From the IMG/VR virus record IMGVR_UViG_3300032048_000225, positions 1 to 30,235 of that record: 30,235 nucleotides of DNA; one strand, written 5' to 3'. Made by a program: the position numbers and the translations under genes. The stretch comes from a virus. Positions 25,681 to 30,173 of the stretch are shown in pieces (the stretch's first letter is position 1; each line of letters opens with the position of its first letter). The notes beneath the pieces are model-generated. The model did not search any database. It saw nothing but the letters and a program-made list of their open reading frames with translations, and was not told where the DNA came from.

Positions 25681-25961
25681 TAACAGTCCATGTCTCGTTT
25701 AAGACCTTCCCAAACAGTCCACTGGGATTCAGTCCATGTGTGGTCAATAGTATTATAAAGTTGCGAACATTGCGGACCATACCCTGTGCCCTGCAAAACA
25801 GGTTCAATTACCGGGGTTTCAGTAGACCCTGACGGCCACCACATTAGTAAAGCACCGATAGCGGTAGCTAAAGCAATCCCCGCAGCGGTAATGGATTTGA
25901 TAATCTTTTTTATTGCTTCTGACCAAGCATCAGCTTTTTCAGCGATATCCTCGATTGTCAT
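25680..25961 (-). CDS. Single-span membrane protein (93 aa)
   Basis: I choose the ATG that gives MTIEDIAEKADAWSEAIK. It lies seven bases after the stop of a 44-residue gene and leaves that gene intact; the in-frame GTG 20 codons earlier would run across it. Neither start has a strong Shine-Dalgarno box, so reinitiation is likely. An amphipathic helix is followed by one span (SITAAGIALATAIGALLMWW, about residues 24 to 43) and an external Pro/Thr-rich part with two Cys (QCSQLYNTIDHTWTES and the last residue). It could be a second holin-like protein; the family is not recognised. Confidence 0.65.
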   Translation of the reverse strand: MTIEDIAEKADAWSEAIKKIIKSITAAGIALATAIGALLMWWPSGSTETPVIEPVLQGTGYGPQCSQLYNTIDHTWTESQWTVWEGLKRDMDC

Positions 25962-25968
25962 AAGGCAA

Positions 25969-26103
25969 TCAGGAAGGGGAAAACTTCCCGTCATTAATAC
26001 GTGACTGATTACCGTCACCACGCATCAATCGGAAGATCTCTTCGGTAGCTGCCTGTTGAGCAGCAACACGTTCTTGTTCCGATATGTCTTTTCGTTCAGT
26101 CAT
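25969..26103 (-). CDS. Short charged protein, 44 aa
   Basis: The frame reads MTERKDISEQERVAAQQAAT, then EEIFRLMRGDGNQSRINDG and a KFSPS end. Its ATG overlaps the stop of the upstream 104-residue gene as ATGA and is preceded by AGAGGAACACAAGC, a good ribosome binding site. It fills what would otherwise be a 140-base hole in a fully overlapped operon. It is predicted to be helical and soluble. The family is unknown. Confidence 0.65.
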   Translation of the reverse strand: MTERKDISEQERVAAQQAATEEIFRLMRGDGNQSRINDGKFSPS

Positions 26104-26414
26104 GCTTGTGTTCCTCTACTACTACCCCAACTCGGTACCGGATTACGAGGTCTTGGGTGTGGCCCCGTATCCTTATATTTACGTTCTTTATAATCGCTAA
26201 CAGAAACATCCATTCCTGCCATCAATCTCTTCCGACTCTGATTAAGTAATCGGCCCCTCAGCGTCGCAGCTTTATTGTGACCAGTAGATCGCCGTTGAGC
26301 AGGATTCTGTTCCTCATGCATACGATAAAGGTCTGTACCCGGACGACCCCTCGTAAGATTACGACTATACGCATCCCACTGAGCCCTAGTCTTACCGCCA
26401 AACTTTTCTGCCAT
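26100..26414 (-). CDS. Basic protein of unknown function (104 aa)
   Basis: ATG (MAEKFGGKTRAQWDAYSRNL) is coupled by ATGA to the first gene of the operon and has AGGAAGG upstream. A TTG one codon earlier is less likely. The protein is very basic with many Arg, Lys and Gln (HNKAATLRGRLLNQSRKRLM), one short acidic segment and a Pro/Arg-rich end (TGPHPRPRNPVPSWGSSRG). It has no Cys. The charge suits nucleic-acid binding, so a packaging accessory is possible, but no helix-turn-helix is evident. Confidence 0.65.
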   Translation of the reverse strand: MAEKFGGKTRAQWDAYSRNLTRGRPGTDLYRMHEEQNPAQRRSTGHNKAATLRGRLLNQSRKRLMAGMDVSVSDYKERKYKDTGPHPRPRNPVPSWGSSRGTQA

Positions 26415-26662
26415 CAAAATACCTTCCTAGGCCATCTAGCTTTCTTCCAATTAGGAGGATTATTCATGGACACATCAGCAGCATTAACCCCACGAGTAAA
26501 ACCCTTCTGGGCATCCCGCTTATTGACTTTCGCGATACCACTCAGGCTAGGCCCCCCAGCCTTAGTCTGATTCCCATACAAAAGAACGTCCATATCAAAG
26601 ACTTCATGGCTACCGGACTTAGGCATCACATACTTCGTAGGCGCTTTTCTTCCTTGTGCCAT
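26414..26662 (-). CDS. First gene of the leftward operon, basic protein (82 aa)
   Basis: I choose ATG (MAQGRKAPTKYVMPKSG) because GGAGATTTTTG lies just before it. The open frame extends 44 codons further upstream, but that part is hydrophobic and Cys-containing and has no matching start signal. The protein is basic with short polar motifs (HEVFDMDVLLYGNQTKAGG, GIAKVNKRDAQKGF, NNPPNWKKARWPRKVF). No family is recognised. Being first after the divergent intergenic region, it marks the 5' end of the late transcript or is very near it. Confidence 0.65.
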   Translation of the reverse strand: MAQGRKAPTKYVMPKSGSHEVFDMDVLLYGNQTKAGGPSLSGIAKVNKRDAQKGFTRGVNAADVSMNNPPNWKKARWPRKVF

Positions 26663-26874
26663 CAAAAATCTCCAAAACAATAAGAAAACATCTTCGCCTG
26701 ATGTTACACTACAGAACAACCCGCCGCTAACAACGGTCCGATCGCCCGTCAGAGGGGCATCTGCTTCCGTGTCCAGACACGACGGCCCCAACAAAACCAG
26801 GGGGGCACGGAACGACCAACACAGAGCGGTTAGGTCAAGGCAAGCGGTGCCTCAAACCACGGTGGGACCCAGGG

Positions 26875-26947
26875 CACAAACCAACCAACCCCAAACACCC
26901 CCCCAACACCACCACCACAACAACTGAACCTAACTCAAACCCCCAAC
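26875..26947. repeat. C/A-only low-complexity tract
   Basis: The first 50 bases contain only C and A, and the full 73 bases contain one G and three T. On the minus strand this gives runs of GGGGGGG, GGGG and GGTGGTGGTG that could form G-quadruplexes. It sits about 210 bases above the late operon start and close to the packaging genes. It could be part of a replication origin, a packaging site, or a G/U-rich untranslated leader. The sequence does not decide between these. Confidence 0.6.
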
Positions 26948-27076
26948 GATAAGCATATCTCTTTGGTCGGGGGGCTCGGCACTGTACCCCTTCAAGAAAA
27001 ACCACCCCCCAGGTCTACCAAACTATCACACCGACCACCCAAATACATTAAGACTAGCTGTTGGAGGTTTGTTCAA

Positions 27077-27117
27077 CCGGCGCTGTGTTTTGTGTTCTGT
27101 AAGTTGTAGTGCGCCGG
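27077..27117 (+). other. Long-loop GC inverted repeat
   Basis: CCGGCGC at the left and GCGCCGG at the right form a perfect 7-bp inverted repeat around a 27-base T/G-rich loop. No U-run follows, so it is not a normal terminator. It may be an RNA stem at the 5' end of the rightward transcript or a DNA site for a protein. Confidence 0.4.
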
Positions 27118-27159
27118 GTATTTGGCTTATTGATTCATAAACGCACTTAGATGTCATCA

Positions 27160-27192
27160 TTGTTACGATGGAAATAAACAACATTGTAACAA
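27160..27192. promoter_or_regulatory. Operator-like TTGTTAC/GTAACAA box pair
   Basis: TTGTTAC and GTAACAA form a perfect inverted repeat with 19 bases between. Each box is also close to a palindrome by itself (CATTGTTACGATG and TTGTAACAA), and the two are direct near-repeats of CATTGTWAC with a 24-base shift, slightly over two helical turns. This geometry suits a pair of dimer-binding sites for a repressor or activator that controls the rightward genes. No regulator with a clear DNA-binding domain is seen nearby. Confidence 0.45.
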
Positions 27193-27250
27193 AGATGAAA
27201 TCTGCGTAAATGCTGAATCAATCCGGTGTAATCGGTCTCAGAGGCGTGTA

Positions 27251-27292
27251 TGGGGGGTGGTCAGTGAGTTAAACGCTCACGTGTGCCCTCCA
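27251..27292 (+). promoter_or_regulatory. Two-tier hairpin before the first rightward gene
   Basis: TGGGGGG pairs with CCCTCCA (one G-U pair) and encloses a second stem GTGAG/CTCAC with a seven-base loop. The element ends 18 bases before the first ribosome-binding box. It could stabilise the 5' leader, hold back ribosomes or terminate weakly. No U-run follows. Confidence 0.4.
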
Positions 27293-27309
27293 CTACCGTA
27301 ACTGACATT

Positions 27310-27326
27310 CACCCGAAGGGAGGTGA
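27310..27326 (+). repeat. Start-associated box class A, copy 1
   Basis: CACCCGAAGGGAGGTGA precedes the first rightward gene and is identical over 17 bases to the box before the second long gene. It contains the ribosome binding site GGGAGGTGA. CACC and GGTG can pair, leaving the AAGGGA part in an apical loop. Confidence 0.75.
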
Positions 27327-27331
27327 TTCCC

Positions 27332-27667
27332 ATGTCCACTACAGTGTATCGCGACGTCATCATTGATGATCACCGTGGTTGCGGCGTCTTCAAAGTCCGC
27401 TTCGTGCTTAACGAAGCCGGTACTCTTGTCCACTCCGCAATACCGTACATAGTCTTGAACGCAGGCCCCAACTCTTACAAAGTTGTTGGTAAGTTCAAGT
27501 CTGTTCAAGCTGCGTTCATCAAATCGGTCAACGACAGCATCGAACTGTCGTCAACCGATAAGACTATGAACCCCGTCGTTGCCCGTCGTCCAGCGTGCTC
27601 GGACCTCAGCGTTGCTGAGTTTCTTGGCATAGAGATGGCCGACTCCATGCGTGACTCGACCACCTAA
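27332..27667 (+). CDS. First rightward gene, unknown protein (111 aa)
   Basis: ATG (MSTTVYRDVIIDDHRGCG) follows GGGAGGTGATTCCC; an in-frame GTG nine bases earlier lies within the ribosome-binding box and is rejected. The protein is alpha/beta: VFKVRFVLNEAGTLVHSA, then YKVVGKFKSVQAAFIKSV and a C-terminal helix LSVAEFLGIEMADSMRDS. Two Cys are present (17 and one near residue 88), not in a cluster. I do not recognise a family. It is the first of a series of small genes with copied leaders, which suggests early expression. Confidence 0.75.
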   Translation: MSTTVYRDVIIDDHRGCGVFKVRFVLNEAGTLVHSAIPYIVLNAGPNSYKVVGKFKSVQAAFIKSVNDSIELSSTDKTMNPVVARRPACSDLSVAEFLGIEMADSMRDSTT

Positions 27668-27683
27668 CCACGTTCCTATGTCA

Positions 27684-27695
27684 CCTTGAAAGGGG
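27684..27695 (+). repeat. Start-associated box class C, copy 1
   Basis: CCTTGAAAGGGG occurs here and again before the SLOG-like gene. In both places an ATG follows after eight bases, which suggests the same function at both sites. Confidence 0.5.
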
Positions 27696-27715
27696 GGAGC
27701 CTTATGCTCCTTTGT
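27696..27715 (+). terminator. Possible weak terminator hairpin after the first rightward gene
   Basis: GGAGC, a five-base loop CTTAT and GCTCC form a perfect 5-bp stem followed by TTTGTT. It is a plausible short Rho-independent terminator in the gap between two genes. The stem is short, the U-run is broken, and the same bases contain the start of a possible leader peptide, so both readings stay open. Confidence 0.3.
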
Positions 27716-27772
27716 TCTGCACGTCAACTACACCCGAAGGGAGGTGAAACATGTTCAAACAATGGGTCTTAA
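27704..27772 (+). CDS. Possible 22-aa leader peptide overlapping the next gene
   Basis: ATG follows class C box CCTTGAAAGGGG at the same eight-base spacing as in the SLOG-like gene. The peptide would read MLLCSARQLHPKGGETCSNN and end GS. Its codons run through the ribosome-binding box of the following gene (HPKGGE is encoded by it) and its stop lies 22 bases inside that gene. Translation would thus interfere with or couple to the start of the next gene. The hairpin over its start codon argues against strong use. Confidence 0.35.
   Translation: MLLCSARQLHPKGGETCSNNGS
27731..27747 (+). repeat. Start-associated box class A, copy 2
   Basis: This is a second exact copy of CACCCGAAGGGAGGTGA, placed three bases before the ATG of the 106-residue gene. 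The two copies are 421 bases apart. Bases outside the box differ, which suggests selection on the box and not recent duplication of a whole leader. Confidence 0.75.
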
Positions 27773-28071
27773 CAACAGACTACCGTGACTGGAAAACACA
27801 CTTCAACGTAGCGAACATCCCGGAATGGGTCGAAGTGCTCTACAGCACCGAGATACCTCCCGGCAAGGTCTTCTGCTACCAGTACTGCTGGAATATCACA
27901 GACGATTACGTGTTCAGCGACACTTGGAGAAGTGGGTCCTACGACGTTCCCACATGGGAGAAGAACCCAATCACTCCACCGATGGACGGCGACACGATGG
28001 TTGCACACAACGAGTTGACCACCGAGTTCCCCGGCATGGACTTTATGACGTCTGTCTGGCTTCTCAGCTAG
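27751..28071 (+). CDS. Unknown aromatic-rich protein (106 aa)
   Basis: ATG (MFKQWVLTTDYRDWKTHF) follows the second class A box. The protein is rich in Trp, Tyr and Phe (VFCYQYCWNITDDYVFSDTW) and acidic, with a likely compact beta fold and two nearby Cys (CYQYC). Near the end it reads HNELTTEFPGMDFMTSVWLL. It has no membrane span or recognised motif. A possible leader peptide overlaps its start. Confidence 0.75.
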   Translation: MFKQWVLTTDYRDWKTHFNVANIPEWVEVLYSTEIPPGKVFCYQYCWNITDDYVFSDTWRSGSYDVPTWEKNPITPPMDGDTMVAHNELTTEFPGMDFMTSVWLLS

Positions 28072-28099
28072 ACAGCTTGTCCTTATCCGCTACCTAGTA

Positions 28100-28113
28100 C
28101 CAAGAAAGGAGGG
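28100..28113 (+). repeat. Start-associated box class B, copy 1
   Basis: CCAAGAAAGGAGGG, here followed by AGCGT and ATG. It is the first of three exact copies, each acting as the ribosome binding site of one small gene. Confidence 0.75.
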
Positions 28114-28118
28114 AGCGT

Positions 28119-28352
28119 ATGTCGGAACAACTAAGCCTTTTTGACTTCGTAAAAGCAGTCAAATGGCTCGAACAAGAGCATCTGTTTGAGGTTGGCGAGC
28201 TTGCGAAAGCACCTCGCATTTCACCTCAACACAAACACTTGTATCAAGTGTGGATGCCTCGTGCTCATGCAGCGTTAACTGCCACTCAGGAACAACCTGA
28301 CGTGTCATTGCGTCATTGGGCAGACGAAGAACCTGACGACAACAACGTCTAG
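28119..28352 (+). CDS. Small protein with N-terminal sliding-clamp-binding motif (77 aa)
   Basis: The sequence opens MSEQLSLFDFVKAVKWLEQE. Residues 4 to 8 are QLSLF, an exact match to the bacterial beta-clamp-binding consensus QL[SD]LF, exposed at the very N-terminus. The rest has a helix up to about residue 30 (HLFEVGELAKAPR), a middle with HKHLYQVWMPRAHAAL and an acidic end (WADEEPDDNNV). It could bind host or phage sliding clamp, either to tether a partner or to block replication, as small phage proteins are known to do. The motif also occurs by chance or as a relic at the start of other phage proteins, so function is inferred. Confidence 0.75.
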   Translation: MSEQLSLFDFVKAVKWLEQEHLFEVGELAKAPRISPQHKHLYQVWMPRAHAALTATQEQPDVSLRHWADEEPDDNNV

Positions 28353-28379
28353 TCGGGCTATCACATTCGCCTACGACCA

Positions 28380-28393
28380 CCAAGAAAGGAGGG
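28380..28393 (+). repeat. Start-associated box class B, copy 2
   Basis: CCAAGAAAGGAGGG again, followed by GGCGT and ATG. With the first copy it shares a wider frame: both have CCTA a few bases upstream, or a variant of it, and GCGT directly before the start. Confidence 0.75.
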
Positions 28394-28398
28394 GGCGT

Positions 28399-28581
28399 AT
28401 GCTGACCATACACAGGTGCTACGACTGTCGCATCTGGCTGCCCAAGAAACACGTGCTGACGTACTCATCGAAAGCACGATCACGTTTCCGCAGCCGATTC
28501 GTACCTCGTACACGTTACTGCACCGAATGTTGGGATGACTATCTCGAAGCTGAACAGCTTTGGGAACAAGCAACCCAATAA
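28399..28581 (+). CDS. Zinc-ribbon-like protein (60 aa)
   Basis: C7-x2-C10 (RCYDCRIW) and C41-x2-C44 (YCTECWDD) form a four-Cys zinc-ribbon pattern. Between them is a strongly basic loop (KARSRFRSRFVPRTRY), suited to nucleic-acid contact. The C-terminus is a short acidic helix (DDYLEAEQLWEQ). It begins right after a class B box. A small DNA- or RNA-binding regulator is likely, but no named family is recognised. Confidence 0.75.
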   Translation: MLTIHRCYDCRIWLPKKHVLTYSSKARSRFRSRFVPRTRYCTECWDDYLEAEQLWEQATQ

Positions 28582-28603
28582 CCGTCCTATCCGACCTCTA
28601 CCT

Positions 28604-28617
28604 CCAAGAAAGGAGGG
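28604..28617 (+). repeat. Start-associated box class B, copy 3
   Basis: A third exact CCAAGAAAGGAGGG, followed by AACC and ATG. The upstream bases (CTATCCGACCTCTACCT) echo the ones before copies 1 and 2. Confidence 0.75.
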
Positions 28618-28621
28618 AACC

Positions 28622-28876
28622 ATGAGTACAGAACCAACTGTTGCGGACGTATTTTGGGCACAGATTGCTCGTGTCGAAGCTATCAAGTTAGCTAAGGACG
28701 AGCTTCTGCCACGCCTAGCACAAGCGTTCAATACTCGTACGAAAGATGAATACATTGCTCTCGAAGACGAGTACTCGAAGCTCTGCGACGACTTCGAAGC
28801 AGCCAACAAAACGGTTTGTATGACACTTCAAGATTCGCTGAACCGCAGTCCTGAAATGTACAACCGTCCAACTTAA
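28622..28876 (+). CDS. Helical protein of unknown function (84 aa)
   Basis: ATG (MSTEPTVADVFWAQIARV) follows a class B box at four bases after the GGG. The frame is open upstream, but that part overlaps the zinc-ribbon gene and has no better site. The protein is helical and amphipathic (AIKLAKDELLPRLAQAF, DEYIALEDEYSKLCDDFEAA) with two isolated Cys. It resembles a small helical bundle. No family is recognised. Confidence 0.7.
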   Translation: MSTEPTVADVFWAQIARVEAIKLAKDELLPRLAQAFNTRTKDEYIALEDEYSKLCDDFEAANKTVCMTLQDSLNRSPEMYNRPT

Positions 28877-28936
28877 CCGGATACCGGTGCGGGGCCACGG
28901 CTCAGGTCGTGGTCCCAACTCCAGCTATCCGGCTGG
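28877..28936 (+). ncRNA. Structured leader element 1 with two exclusive folds
   Basis: Outer arms CCGGATA (28,877 to 28,883) and TATCCGG (28,926 to 28,932) enclose a 9-bp hairpin, GGGGCCACG with CGTGGTCCC and an eight-base loop. The right outer arm also fills the loop of a second hairpin, CCAGC/GCTGG (28,921 to 28,936), so outer stem and 3' hairpin exclude each other. It lies between the 84-residue gene and the SLOG-like gene. No tRNA-like arms or U-run are present. I read it as a cis-acting leader; the type used here is the nearest available. Confidence 0.45.
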
Positions 28937-28944
28937 ACAATATC

Positions 28945-28956
28945 CCTTGAAAGGGG
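28945..28956 (+). repeat. Start-associated box class C, copy 2
   Basis: CCTTGAAAGGGG followed after eight bases by the ATG of the SLOG-like gene. CCCT and AGGG within it can pair around TGAA, which would cover the ribosome binding site. Confidence 0.5.
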
Positions 28957-28964
28957 ACAAAACC

Positions 28965-29561
28965 ATGTTCAACCTTAAGACAGACGAGGTTACAGGGTCC
29001 AACGAAAACACCACAGACGAAAGGATTGAGACTGTGGATATTATAGAAAGCGCCTTCCAAGGTGCGACAAATGAAAATACCCAAGCGATTGAGGAAGCTC
29101 TTAGCGAGCCGACTGATCGTCCGTTTAGGTTACTAATCAACGCTGATTGGGACTTCGCTACGACAGCAGAGGATGATATGAATCTGCTGAAAGAAGCGAA
29201 GCGTATGCTCTCGGAGCGTGTCGAGAGTGGTCAAGAAGTTGAGATTGTGACCGCAGGATACCGAAGAGGTTCCTCCAACATGGTGGAACACTTTGCGACA
29301 CTGTTTGTTGCGGACCATGACATGATAACGCACCGTGTTGTGGAACCAACGAAGCCAGGTGAGTCACGTGAGCGTATGGATACCTACCGACGCAACCGTT
29401 TCCTCGCTAGGTACTGTGATGCTGCGTTGCTGTTCAAGGCAAGCACTGAAGAAAACCGTATGTCACAGCATATGGACACGTGCTTCCAAGAATGGACACC
29501 AGCTAGTCGTAACGGGCAAGCGAAACGAGTTGTTGTTAAGACTCGTGAGCAACTGTCCTAA
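28965..29561 (+). CDS. Probable SLOG-superfamily (DUF2493/YspA-like) protein (198 aa)
   Basis: I choose ATG (MFNLKTDEVTGSNENTTD) after the class C box. The first 50 residues are acidic and disordered. From residue 53 comes a Rossmann-like core: PFRLLINADWDF (first strand and the D of the family's G-x-R-x-F/D turn), a helix LLKEAKRMLSERVESGQ, EVEIVTAGYRRGSSNMVEHF (the V-x-G-G-A-R-G-A-D site with changed Gly), and YRRNRFLARYCDAALLFKAS, equivalent to R-N-x-x-M-x-x-x-A-D-x-x-I-A-F. This order fits DUF2493-type SLOG proteins, which bind nucleotides or related ligands. A role in sensing or removing a nucleotide signal is inference. The changed glycines lower confidence. Confidence 0.7.
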   Translation: MFNLKTDEVTGSNENTTDERIETVDIIESAFQGATNENTQAIEEALSEPTDRPFRLLINADWDFATTAEDDMNLLKEAKRMLSERVESGQEVEIVTAGYRRGSSNMVEHFATLFVADHDMITHRVVEPTKPGESRERMDTYRRNRFLARYCDAALLFKASTEENRMSQHMDTCFQEWTPASRNGQAKRVVVKTREQLS

Positions 29562-29567
29562 CGGTTG

Positions 29568-29624
29568 ATTGACCGGGCCTCCTCGCTTTCGAGCGGGGGG
29601 GCCTAGCCAGTCAATTCGGACTGG
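29568..29624 (+). ncRNA. Structured leader element 2 with two exclusive folds
   Basis: ATTGAC (29,568 to 29,573) and GTCAAT (29,610 to 29,615) enclose a 12-bp hairpin (29,576 to 29,587 with 29,592 to 29,603; two G-U pairs) capped by TTCG. The right outer arm overlaps a second hairpin CCAGT/ACTGG (29,607 to 29,624). This is the same plan as element 1 with different bases. It lies between the SLOG-like gene and the next gene. No U-run follows the strong hairpin, so simple termination is less likely. I treat it as a cis-acting leader. Confidence 0.45.
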
Positions 29625-29640
29625 AACAGAAAGGAACACC

Positions 29641-29988
29641 GTGAACAAATGGTGCCTAGAAAACCGGAGAATAACAGTCAACATAGCGTGCCCGGAACGG
29701 GAACCGTTTGACAAATATTGTCAGACGTGTCCTCGAACTGAGCACAGTGAGCTTAGCTATGGCTATATGCCTGCTAGTCCTTACGCTGACTTCTGGCGGG
29801 AGCATGATAAACAACATTTGCGTGACAAGCGTGAGGGTGAGGTGCTCAAATTGGTGGAAGCATGTAGACGGGTCGCGAATCCAGGTGAAGAGTACTTGCA
29901 GGATTTGTACCGTACCAGGATGTTTTGGTATGACGACAGTTTGCGACGTCGTGGTCAGATGAGGAGATATGAGAAGGGAGAAAGATAA
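29641..29988 (+). CDS. Unknown Arg-rich protein with four Cys (115 aa)
   Basis: GTG follows AGAAAGGAACACC. The frame is open upstream through the structured leader, but that part has no start signal. The protein carries C5, C17, C27 and C30 (KYCQTCPRTE), a possible metal site, then HDKQHLRDKREGEVLKLVEA and a very basic helical end (MRRYEKGER). Cys spacing is not that of a standard ribbon. A nucleic-acid-binding role is plausible, but the family is unknown. Confidence 0.7.
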   Translation: MNKWCLENRRITVNIACPEREPFDKYCQTCPRTEHSELSYGYMPASPYADFWREHDKQHLRDKREGEVLKLVEACRRVANPGEEYLQDLYRTRMFWYDDSLRRRGQMRRYEKGER

Positions 29989-30035
29989 GAAAAAAAGGGA
30001 AAGAAAAAATCATTCTCAAAATAAGGAGAGAAATA

Positions 30036-30173
30036 GTGGATTACATATCAGTTAGGCAACATAAATCATATCAATGGATAAGCATTAAGAACCCATCATC
30101 AAAAGAGTGGGCAAGAATTAAAAGTCATCTAACAAAGGAGGGACAAGTTGTCGGTAAGAGAACAGAAACTTGA
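30036..30173 (+). CDS. Short basic protein (45 aa)
   Basis: GTG follows ATAAGGAGAGAAATA (GGAG at eight bases). The peptide reads MDYISVRQHKSYQWISIKNP, then SSKEWARIKSHLTKEGQ and a basic end. The leader upstream is very A-rich, unlike those of the earlier genes. It overlaps the next frame by 26 bases, and that gene's ribosome binding site lies inside it. No family is recognised. Confidence 0.6.
   Translation: MDYISVRQHKSYQWISIKNPSSKEWARIKSHLTKEGQVVGKRTET

Larger units (their letters stand above)
26663..27331. other. Divergent intergenic region (669 bases) between late operon and rightward genes
   Basis: No convincing gene lies here. Moving rightward it holds a short GTGTC/GACAC inverted repeat near 26,769 to 26,780, a C/A-only tract, a G-run facing C-runs (26,969 to 27,010), a long-loop GC hairpin, a pair of TTGTTAC-type boxes and a two-tier hairpin. 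Promoters for both directions should lie here. I find only partial -10 matches, such as TGTAAT at 27,227 to 27,232, with no good -35 partner. The host sigma factor or a phage factor may use other sequences. Confidence 0.6.

Noticed and set aside
26663-26794. Long N-terminal extension of the first late gene
   Set aside because: The extra 44 codons have no start signal next to them, whereas GGAGATTTTTG stands before the internal ATG.
27204-27232. Sigma70-type promoter with TGTAAT as -10
   Set aside because: The -10 matches five of six bases, but no -35 match occurs at 16 to 18 bases upstream.
27168-27272. Two tiny plus-strand frames (13 and 20 codons) in the divergent region
   Set aside because: Neither has a ribosome binding site, and the first overlaps the operator-like boxes.
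28877-28936. tRNA or tRNA-like gene
   Set aside because: Several stems are present, but there is no T-loop, no anticodon arm of correct size and no CCA or acceptor geometry.
29562-29624. Rho-independent terminator after the SLOG-like gene
   Set aside because: The hairpin is very strong, but no U-run follows, and the matching element before the SLOG-like gene also lacks one.
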